Source: Paraburkholderia atlantica (lineage in GTDB: Bacteria > Pseudomonadota > Gammaproteobacteria > Burkholderiales > Burkholderiaceae). From it: 64,000 nucleotides of DNA. Position 1 is the first letter of the stretch. Every line of letters starts with the position of its first letter. The DNA lies in contig NZ_WHNQ01000027.1 in assembly GCF_009362785.1 (NCBI RefSeq), positions 1-64,000 of the forward strand, read 5' to 3'. Positions 57,646 through 64,000 of this stretch are shown piece by piece. A model generated the notes under the pieces. That model saw nothing but the letters and a program-made list of their open reading frames with translations, made no database searches and had not been told where the DNA came from. The position numbers and the translations under genes are program-made.

Positions 57646-58548
57646 TTACGCGGGAAAGACCCCCGTGGACAGATAACGGTCGCCGCGATCGCAGACGATG
57701 AACACGATCGTCGCGTTCTCGACCTGACGCGCGATGCGCAGCGCGACTTCGCACGCACCGCCCGACGAAATTCCGGCGAAGATGCCTTCGACCGACGCCA
57801 GGCGGCGCGCCATCGCCTCGGCCGCGGATTGACTGACGTTCTCCACACGGTCGACGCGGCTGCGGTCGAAAATTTTCGGCAGATACGCTTCCGGCCATTT
57901 GCGAATACCCGGAATACGTGAACCCTCCTCCGGCTGCGCGCCGATGATTTCAATCTGCTGGTTCTGCGCCTTCAGATATGTCGACACGCCCATGATCGTG
58001 CCGGTCGTGCCCATCGACGACACGAAGTGCGTGATGCGCCCTTCCGTGTCACGCCAGATTTCCGGGCCCGTGCCTTCGATGTGCGAGGCCGGATTGTCCG
58101 GGTTGGCGAACTGATCGAGGATGATGCCCTTGCCTTCGCGCTGCATCTGCTCAGCGAGATCGCGCGCGTACTCCATGCCGCCCTTGACCGGCGTCAGAAT
58201 GATTTCCGCGCCATAGGCGGCCATGCTCTGACGGCGCTCGACCGACAGATCTTCCGGCATGACCAGCACCATCTTGTAGCCGCGAACCGCCGCAGCCATC
58301 GCGAGCGCGATGCCGGTGTTGCCGCTGGTCGACTCGATCAGCGTGTCGCCCGGCTTGATGCGCCCGCGCGCTTCGGCCTTCTTGATCATCGACAACGCCG
58401 GTCGGTCCTTCACCGATCCCGCCGGATTGTTGCCCTCGAGCTTCGCGAGGATCACATTGTTGCGGCTGCGGATCTCGTCGTCGGGAAGCCGGACGAGTTG
58501 TACGAGCGGCGTATTGCCGACCGTGTCTTCAATCGTTTTGTATGCCAT
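57646..58548 (-). CDS. cysM: Cysteine synthase B
   Basis: A 300-residue PLP enzyme making cysteine from O-acetylserine and sulfide or thiosulfate. PLP Lys is in EGNNPAGSVKDRPALSMI; STSGNTGIALAMAA binds substrate; SMGTTGTIMGVS binds the phosphate; EGIFAGISSGGA follows. NNPAGSVKDR rather than NPxxSVKDR favours CysM over CysK. The ATG at 58548 is the family start. It lies downstream of comEA in the hld gene block. Confidence 0.96.
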   Translation of the reverse strand: MAYKTIEDTVGNTPLVQLVRLPDDEIRSRNNVILAKLEGNNPAGSVKDRPALSMIKKAEARGRIKPGDTLIESTSGNTGIALAMAAAVRGYKMVLVMPEDLSVERRQSMAAYGAEIILTPVKGGMEYARDLAEQMQREGKGIILDQFANPDNPASHIEGTGPEIWRDTEGRITHFVSSMGTTGTIMGVSTYLKAQNQQIEIIGAQPEEGSRIPGIRKWPEAYLPKIFDRSRVDRVENVSQSAAEAMARRLASVEGIFAGISSGGACEVALRIARQVENATIVFIVCDRGDRYLSTGVFPA

Positions 58549-58671
58549 ATGGGGTCTTGTGATCGATGCGCGAAAGAGTGTCTTCAATCCATCGATTCTA
58601 AACCACGATCTCGGGCGCTGCCCTGCAGCCCTTCTGTCCGCATGGATGCATGCCACTTGCTGCGTAGTAAG

Positions 58672-58691
58672 CCCGCGGCGTGAGCCGCGGG
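58672..58691. other. Perfect GC hairpin between cysM and comEA
   Basis: CCCGCGGC (58672-58679) pairs with GCCGCGGG (58684-58691) around GTGA. No T-run follows on either strand. The rest of the 236-bp gap shows no gene. It may mark an RNA processing or pause site after comEA. Confidence 0.5.
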
Positions 58692-58784
58692 AGTCGTGTG
58701 TACCAATCGATGCAATGGGATGCTCGCGGACCCTGCGCGCCGCAAGCCGCTCCTCAGCATGGCACGCGCAAGGCTCGCGGCCGC

Positions 58785-59159
58785 TTACTTCTTCACCGCC
58801 ACTGCGGCGGCGCCCTTCTGCGCGGCGGCGGGCGCGGCCGCAGCGGCCGGCTCCTTGCCCGCTGCAGCTGCCGCAACCTGCGTGCTAGCAGCCGCGCCAG
58901 CCGGTCCGACAGCGAGACCCTCCGCCTGCAGGCGCTCGATGGTGTGCCCGCCCATGCCCTTGACGCGCTTGCCGAGATCGGCCGCATCCTTGAACGGGCC
59001 GTGCGCATTGCGTTCGTCGACAATCGCTTTGGCTTTTGCCGGACCGATACCCTTGATGCCGCGCAGCGCGTCTTCGTTAGCCGTGTTGACGTCGACCGCC
59101 GCATACGCGTGGCCGAAAGCGGCGAGCATCGCCGCGGTAACCAGAACTTTTCGAAACAT
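58785..59159 (-). CDS. Exported ComEA-like helix-hairpin-helix DNA-binding protein
   Basis: A 124-residue protein. AGGGAGA precedes the ATG at 59159; the signal peptide ends near GHAYA-AV. Residues 22-80 form the tandem helix-hairpin-helix domain of ComEA (VDVNTANEDALRGIKGIGPA, then GPFKDAADLGKRVKGMG), which binds DNA in the periplasm during uptake. The last 45 residues are Ala-rich low complexity. In Burkholderiales such genes sit next to hldD and cysM; a competence role is likely but no other com genes are here. Confidence 0.9.
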   Translation of the reverse strand: MFRKVLVTAAMLAAFGHAYAAVDVNTANEDALRGIKGIGPAKAKAIVDERNAHGPFKDAADLGKRVKGMGGHTIERLQAEGLAVGPAGAAASTQVAAAAAGKEPAAAAAPAAAQKGAAAVAVKK

Positions 59160-59237
59160 ATTGGAATCTCCCTGTTGCCACTGGCCGGCGACCATCACCG
59201 GCCAGGAGATTCCAGTTTAAAGAGGACGGCGTACTAA

Positions 59238-60230
59238 TTACACCTGGCCGAACAGCCAGCGCACGTAACGATCGACACCTTCCTGCACGCTCAGAAACGG
59301 CGCGTCGTAGCCGGCCGCGCGCAGCTTCGACTGATCGGCCTGCGTGAAGCACTGATACTTGCCGCGCAGCGCGTCGGGGAACGGAATGTATTCGATCAGC
59401 CCGCGTTGCACCTGATCCGCGAGCGACAGCGCCGGCTCGTTGTTCAGCGCACGCAGCGTGTTGACCACGGTGCTCGCGATATCGTTGAACGGCTGCGCGC
59501 GGCCGGTGCCGAGATTGAAAATGCCGGACTTCTCCGGATGATCGAAGAAGAACAGATTGACCTTGACGACGTCTTCGACGGAGATGAAATCGCGCGTCTG
59601 CTCACCAGCCGCATAGCCGTTGTATTCGCCGAACAGCTTGACCTTGCCCTCGGCGCGGAACTGGTTGAAGTTGTGAAATGCGACCGACGCCATGCGCGCC
59701 TTATGCGTTTCGCGCGGACCGTACACATTGAAATAACGGAAGCCCACGATCTGACTTTTCGCGGTGGGCAACACGCGGCGAATCACCTGGTCGAACAGAA
59801 ACTTCGAATAGCCGTACACGTTGAGCGGCTGCTCGACCTCGCGCTCCTCGACGAACCGGCTCGAGCCGCCATACGTCGCCGCCGACGAAGCGTACAGGAA
59901 CTGGACGTCCTGCGCGAGACAGATGTCGAGCACGTCGCGGCTATAGCGATAGTTGTTGTCCATCATGTAGCGGCCGTCGGTTTCCATCGTGTCCGAGCAG
60001 GCGCCTTCGTGGAAGATCGCGCGCACCTTGCCGAAGTCGCCGCGCCTGAAGCGCTCGACGAATTCGGTTTTGTCGAGATAGTCGTCGATTTCGCAGTCGA
60101 CCAGATTCCTGAACTTGTCCGCGCGCGTGAGGTTGTCGACGGCGATGATGTGCTGTTCGCCGCGCTCGTTGAGCGCCTTCACGAGATTGCTGCCGATAAA
60201 ACCGGCCGCGCCGGTGACGATGACGGTCAT
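59238..60230 (-). CDS. hldD: ADP-L-glycero-D-manno-heptose 6-epimerase
   Basis: A 330-residue short-chain dehydrogenase-type epimerase making the heptose donor for the LPS inner core. The NADP site is IVTGAAGFIGSNLVKALNERG, the active Tyr/Lys pair is in NVYGYSKFLFDQ, and FRYFNVYGPRETHK follows. Together with hldA and udg it forms an LPS-precursor block. Gap to hldA is 97 bp. Confidence 0.97.
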   Translation of the reverse strand: MTVIVTGAAGFIGSNLVKALNERGEQHIIAVDNLTRADKFRNLVDCEIDDYLDKTEFVERFRRGDFGKVRAIFHEGACSDTMETDGRYMMDNNYRYSRDVLDICLAQDVQFLYASSAATYGGSSRFVEEREVEQPLNVYGYSKFLFDQVIRRVLPTAKSQIVGFRYFNVYGPRETHKARMASVAFHNFNQFRAEGKVKLFGEYNGYAAGEQTRDFISVEDVVKVNLFFFDHPEKSGIFNLGTGRAQPFNDIASTVVNTLRALNNEPALSLADQVQRGLIEYIPFPDALRGKYQCFTQADQSKLRAAGYDAPFLSVQEGVDRYVRWLFGQV

Positions 60231-60327
60231 GATGATCCTGCCGTAGTGAGCTTGGTAGTGAGCTTCGTTCAGTCAACGCCGCGAGGGGTCCGCTGGTCCG
60301 TCGGACGACGGCGCCCCGCGGGCTGCA

Positions 60328-61335
60328 TCAGGAGAAGAGTTCGTCGTAGTCGACGGTGGCGGTGCCCAGTTTGCCGACCACGATGCCGGCCGCGCGATTC
60401 GCAAGCCCGACCGCGTCGACGAGGGAAAGACCCGCGCCGAGCATCGCGGCAAGCGTCGCGATCACGGTGTCTCCCGCGCCCGACACATCATACACTTCGC
60501 GCGCAACGGCCGATGCGTGCAGGATGCCATCGTCGGCAAACAGCGTCATGCCCTCCTCCGAACGCGTCAGCAGCAGCGCCTTGAACTGCAATTCGGCGCG
60601 CAGCTTCGTGACGCGCGCGATCAGGTCTTCCTCGGACTTCCACTGCCCGACGACCTCGCGCAATTCCGCGCGATTCGGCGTGATCAGCGTCGCGCCGCGA
60701 TAGCGTTCCCAGTCGTCGCCCTTCGGATCGACGAGCACGGGTTTGCCGGCCGCGTGCGCCTTCGCGATCATTTGCGTGACGTGCGTGAGGCCACCCTTCG
60801 CGTAGTCGGACATCAGGATCACGTCGTGCGACGGCAGCAGCTCGTCGAAACGCGCAAGCCCCGCTAGCAGCACTTCATGCGCCGGCGAGTTCTCGAAATC
60901 GACGCGCAGTAATTGCTGCTGACGCGATAGCACCCGCAGCTTGATCGTCGTCAGCAAGGCCGGATCGCGTTCGAGATGCGGCGTCACGCCGCTTTCGTCG
61001 AGCAGCTGCACGATGCGCTCGCCGGGCTCGTCATGACCGACCACGCACAACAGGCCCGCTTGCGCGCCGAGCGCGACCGCGTTGCGCGCGACGTTCGCCG
61101 CGCCGCCCAGGCGATCTTCCTGGCGCTGCACGTGCACGACCGGCACGGGCGCCTCCGGAGAAATGCGGTTGACGTCGCCGAACCAGTAACGGTCGAGCAT
61201 CACGTCGCCGACCACCAGCACGCGCGCCGCACTGAGCTGCCCGCGCGGCACGACCGTCAGCTTCTGCGCCGTCGTGGACGCGGGCGCCGCGGGCATGGCC
61301 TCAGGCATCGGCCGGAAGTTCAGAGGGTTGGGCAT
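60328..61335 (-). CDS. hldA: D-glycero-beta-D-manno-heptose-7-phosphate kinase
   Basis: A 335-residue ribokinase-family enzyme phosphorylating heptose 7-phosphate to the 1,7-bisphosphate for LPS core synthesis. Blocks are VLVVGDVMLDRYWFGDVNRI, RLGGAANVARNAVALG, PVLVDPKGDDWERYRG and the catalytic Asp in YDVSGAGDTVIATL. E. coli HldE carries a second cytidylyltransferase domain; it is absent here, as usual in this lineage, so HldC must lie elsewhere. The ATG at 61335 overlaps the udg end by 35 bases. The first 30 residues are Pro/Ala-rich. Confidence 0.95.
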   Translation of the reverse strand: MPNPLNFRPMPEAMPAAPASTTAQKLTVVPRGQLSAARVLVVGDVMLDRYWFGDVNRISPEAPVPVVHVQRQEDRLGGAANVARNAVALGAQAGLLCVVGHDEPGERIVQLLDESGVTPHLERDPALLTTIKLRVLSRQQQLLRVDFENSPAHEVLLAGLARFDELLPSHDVILMSDYAKGGLTHVTQMIAKAHAAGKPVLVDPKGDDWERYRGATLITPNRAELREVVGQWKSEEDLIARVTKLRAELQFKALLLTRSEEGMTLFADDGILHASAVAREVYDVSGAGDTVIATLAAMLGAGLSLVDAVGLANRAAGIVVGKLGTATVDYDELFS

Positions 61336-62704
61336 AGGGGCGTCCAATAGCGTGGTAGTCGATACCGAGCTCGATCATCGCGTCCGGTTCGTACAGATTG
61401 CGGCCGTCGAAAATCAGCGGTGTCTTCAGCACCGATTTCAGATGCACGAAATCAGGACTCTTGAACTCCTTCCATTCGGTCACGATCACGAGTGCATCGG
61501 CGCCCGTCAGCGTTTCGTCCTGGGTGCTCGTGAACGTGAGGCGCGCGAGCTGCTCGGGCGCCGCATGCAGATCCATCGCGAAGACGCGTTGCGCCTCGGT
61601 CACGGCGACCGGATCGTACGCGCGCACGTTCGCGCCGCGCGCCAGCAGCTCACCGATCACGCGACGGCTCGGCGCCTCGCGCATGTCGTCGGTATTCGGC
61701 TTGAACGCGAGGCCCCACACCGCGAACGTGCGGCCGCTCAGATCCTCACCGAGCTTCGCGGCGATCTTGTTCACGAGCACGTCCTTCTGCTGGTCGTTCA
61801 CTTCCTCGACCGCCTCGAGAATGCGCAGGTTGTGGCCGCTCTCGCTCGCGGTGCGGATCAGCGCCTGCACGTCCTTCGGAAAGCACGAGCCGCCATAGCC
61901 GCAGCCCGCGTACAGGAAGTGATAGCCGATGCGCGGATCGGACCCGATGCCGCGGCGCACCGCCTCGATGTCGGCGCCGACCTTGTCCGCGAGATTCGAC
62001 ATCTCGTTCATGAACGAGATGCGCGTCGCGAGCATCGCGTTGGCCGCGTACTTGGTGAACTCGGCCGAGCGCACGTCCATGTACAGCGTGCGTTCGTGAT
62101 TGCGGTTGAACGGCGCGTACAGACGCTTCATCATTTCGCGCGCGCGCGCGCCGGGTTCGTCTTCGTCGATGCCGATCACGATACGGTCGGGGCGCATGAA
62201 GTCGTCGACGGCCGCACCTTCCTTCAGGAACTCGGGGTTCGACACCACCGAGAAGCGATGCTGCGCACTTCCCGCGAGCCCGCGTTTCGCGAGCTCTTCG
62301 TTGATCACCGCGCGCACGCGTTGCGCGGTGCCGACCGGCACCGTCGATTTGTCGACGATCACCTTGAAGCCGTTCATCGTTCGGCCGATGTTGCGCGCGG
62401 CCTCGAGCACGTATTGCAGGTCGGCGGAGCCGTCTTCATCGGGCGGCGTGCCGACCGCGATGAACTGCACGTCGCCGTGCGCGACGCTCGCCGCAACATC
62501 GGTCGAGAACGTGATGCGGCCGGCCGCGCGCGTGCGGGCGATCATCTCCTGCAGGCCCGGCTCGTGAATCGGCACGCCGCCTTTGTTCAGGATGTCGATC
62601 TTGCGCTGATCGACGTCGAGACAGAAGACGTCGTTGCCGATTTCGGCGAGACAAGCGCCGGTGACAAGGCCCACATAGCCGGTGCCGATAATGGTGATTT
62701 TCAT
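61301..62704 (-). CDS. udg: UDP-glucose 6-dehydrogenase
   Basis: A 467-residue enzyme oxidising UDP-glucose to UDP-glucuronate, precursor of LPS L-Ara4N and capsule or exopolysaccharide sugars. The NAD motif is KITIIGTGYVGLVTGACLAE; VDKSTVPVGTA and NPEFLKEGAAVDDFMRPDR are substrate blocks; the catalytic Cys is in GCGYGGSCFPKD. It sits between lapB and hldA on the same strand. Confidence 0.97.
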   Translation of the reverse strand: MKITIIGTGYVGLVTGACLAEIGNDVFCLDVDQRKIDILNKGGVPIHEPGLQEMIARTRAAGRITFSTDVAASVAHGDVQFIAVGTPPDEDGSADLQYVLEAARNIGRTMNGFKVIVDKSTVPVGTAQRVRAVINEELAKRGLAGSAQHRFSVVSNPEFLKEGAAVDDFMRPDRIVIGIDEDEPGARAREMMKRLYAPFNRNHERTLYMDVRSAEFTKYAANAMLATRISFMNEMSNLADKVGADIEAVRRGIGSDPRIGYHFLYAGCGYGGSCFPKDVQALIRTASESGHNLRILEAVEEVNDQQKDVLVNKIAAKLGEDLSGRTFAVWGLAFKPNTDDMREAPSRRVIGELLARGANVRAYDPVAVTEAQRVFAMDLHAAPEQLARLTFTSTQDETLTGADALVIVTEWKEFKSPDFVHLKSVLKTPLIFDGRNLYEPDAMIELGIDYHAIGRPYAQPSELPADA

Positions 62705-62830
62705 ACGCTGTCCGGTAGATGGTTCCGGTGATGAATGCCGCTCATGAGGCCGGCGATAAACTCGTTGCGAAATTCGCGGGGCAATGGCGCGGCAATCAAC
62801 GCCGACGCGTCCAAAGCCGCCCGTGCGGCA

Positions 62831-64000
62831 TCAGCTCGGCGCGGCAATCGGCTCGACGCGGCGCGGCGCATAGGTTTCCCAACCGCTGCATCCTGGGCAC
62901 TGCCAGTAGAAAAGCCGCGCCCTGAAACCACAATTCTGGCACGTATAGCGTGGCAGATTTTTGGTGCGCTGGCGGATCAGTGTGCGCATCAGTTCGAGCT
63001 CGCTGCGCCGCGGCTCTTCGGCGACGGCCTGCTGCGCTTCGAGCAGACGCGTCATGCCGGCGAGATTCGGCGACTTCTGCATCTGCGTGCGCGCGAGCGC
63101 ATGCGCGGCATCGGCGCCGCGCAGCGACGCGACGTGCTGATACGCGACGTCGAGCAGATCATTGCTCGGGTGACGGTCGACCCAAGTGGTCAGCAGATCG
63201 GCGCCCTCCTGCGCGCGGCCGAGCGCTTCATACGCCTTCATGATCTTCTCGGCAACGAGCGGCAGATAGGCGGGGTTCTGCTCCTCGACCCGGCGCCATT
63301 GCCCGATCGCCGCTTCCGGCGCGCCGCCGGCCGCGTCGACATCGCCGAACAGGATCGTCGCGCGCACGTTGGTCGGGTTCGCCTTCAGCGCGAGACTGAG
63401 CTGATGACGTGCTTCGTCCGGCTTTTTCTGCTGCAGCGCTTCCTGAGCAAGTTCGCAATGGAACTGCGCGATTTCCTTGTCGAGCGACGGCGCGCCCATC
63501 GTTTCGAGATGGCGCGCGGTATCGATCGACTTGACCCAGTCCTTCTCGATCTCGTAGATCGTCAACAGCGCGCGTTGAGCGCCCAGTGCGTAATCGCCCG
63601 CCTGCAGCGAGCGGAAGGTTTCTTCGGCACGGTCGAGCAGACCCGCTTTCAGGAAGTCCTGGCCGAGTTCGTACAGTGCGTGATCGCGCTCGTTGACCGG
63701 CAGATCCGCGCGGCTCAGCAGATTTTGATGCACCCGAATGGCGCGGTCCGTTTCGCCGCGCCGGCGGAACAGATTGCCGAGCGCGAAATGCAATTCGACG
63801 GTTTCAGGATCCAGCTTGACGACTTCGATGAATGCGTCGATCGCCTGGTCGGGCTGCTCGTTGAGCAGAAAGTTCAGGCCGCGAAAATACGACCGCGGCA
63901 GGTTGGCGCTTTCGGACAACAGCGTCTTGAGGTCGTAGCGCGCCGCCATCCAGCCGAACGCGAACGCGACGGGTATGACCAGCAGCCACCAGAAGTCTAG
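62831..64000 (-). CDS. lapB: Lipopolysaccharide assembly protein LapB, 5' end cut by window
   Basis: At least 390 residues, truncated at the window edge. The frame stays open upstream of the internal Met at 63949, through LDFWWLLVIPVAFAFGWM, which is the N-terminal membrane anchor of LapB; the true start is a few codons beyond 64000. TPR repeats follow (ANLPRSYFRGLNFLLNEQPD; LHFALGNLFRRRGETDRAIR), and the C-terminal rubredoxin-like zinc site has CQNCG and CPGCSGW. LapB (YciM) directs FtsH to degrade LpxC and so limits LPS synthesis. It heads the LPS gene block here. Confidence 0.95.
   Translation of the reverse strand, partial: LDFWWLLVIPVAFAFGWMAARYDLKTLLSESANLPRSYFRGLNFLLNEQPDQAIDAFIEVVKLDPETVELHFALGNLFRRRGETDRAIRVHQNLLSRADLPVNERDHALYELGQDFLKAGLLDRAEETFRSLQAGDYALGAQRALLTIYEIEKDWVKSIDTARHLETMGAPSLDKEIAQFHCELAQEALQQKKPDEARHQLSLALKANPTNVRATILFGDVDAAGGAPEAAIGQWRRVEEQNPAYLPLVAEKIMKAYEALGRAQEGADLLTTWVDRHPSNDLLDVAYQHVASLRGADAAHALARTQMQKSPNLAGMTRLLEAQQAVAEEPRRSELELMRTLIRQRTKNLPRYTCQNCGFRARLFYWQCPGCSGWETYAPRRVEPIAAPS

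Noticed and set aside
1..64000. CRISPR arrays, IS elements, prophage genes, rRNA or tRNA genes
   Set aside because: No regularly spaced repeats, transposase or integrase motifs, or tRNA-like cloverleaf sequences were found on either strand by reading.

Overview
The window is a 64 kb piece of a high-GC chromosome from a betaproteobacterium, most likely Burkholderia or Paraburkholderia. The evidence is the housekeeping blocks (rpsP-rimM-trmD-rplS; lapB-udg-hldA-hldD-comEA-cysM; thyA, folA, pmbA, darP, mog, orn), the detached HldA kinase without a cytidylyltransferase domain, a PA0069-type radical SAM gene and the style of the operons. I see no rRNA, tRNA, CRISPR array, insertion sequence or prophage.

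Layout. 0.4-3.1 kb: creA, then an AraC regulator beside the azlCD amino-acid exporter. 3.5-7.4 kb: an orphan protein, a UvrD-type helicase and two small secreted Ala/Lys-rich proteins. 7.7-14.8 kb: S4-domain protein, MATE and bile-acid-type transporters, a phospholipase D lipoprotein, fumC and a hotdog thioesterase. 14.9-18.8 kb: a tiny lipoprotein with a porin-like tail, an ArsR-like regulator and a large FecR/DUF6600-like proline-rich secreted protein. 18.8-30.6 kb: thyA and folA enclose the accessory locus. 30.6-44.6 kb: pmbA, darP, mog, orn, an M48 protease, rsgA, a CbiB-like gene, a CoA pyrophosphatase, the rplS operon, a sugar dehydrogenase, a TM2 protein and a radical SAM gene behind a perfect LexA-type box. 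44.6-57.5 kb: lrp/dadA, acyl-CoA dehydrogenase with etfBA, metNIQ, a lipase, an enoyl-CoA hydratase with an HDAC-like hydrolase, and mltB. 57.6-64 kb: cysM, comEA, hldD, hldA, udg and the start-truncated lapB.

The most interesting part is 20.0-30.0 kb. Seven exported proteins are encoded in one direction: a 158-aa protein with a double-glycine site, a 183-aa Gly-rich protein, a 225-aa and a 463-aa protein sharing an amyloid-like N/Q/G repeat, a C39-type peptidase with an intact catalytic triad, a 269-aa protein with degenerate copies of the repeat, and a coiled-coil plus beta-barrel outer-membrane protein ending in Phe. This content and order match the fapBCDEF part of the functional-amyloid (Fap) system of Pseudomonas. 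The genes start behind a near-consensus sigma-54 promoter (GG-N10-GC at 21931-21944). They are bracketed by two paralogous sigma-54 activators with degenerate receiver domains, one divergent and one as the last gene of the operon. I read this as a Fap-like extracellular fibre system under dedicated VpsR-like sigma-54 control. The repeat homology across three proteins, the possible C39/double-glycine substrate pair, and two strong hairpins inside the operon are the points I consider most worth testing.

Other regulatory signals: a LexA-like site over the helicase start, a 12-bp palindrome before etfBA, a 14-bp palindrome in the thioesterase promoter, an inverted repeat between lrp and dadA, and many bidirectional terminators between convergent genes.
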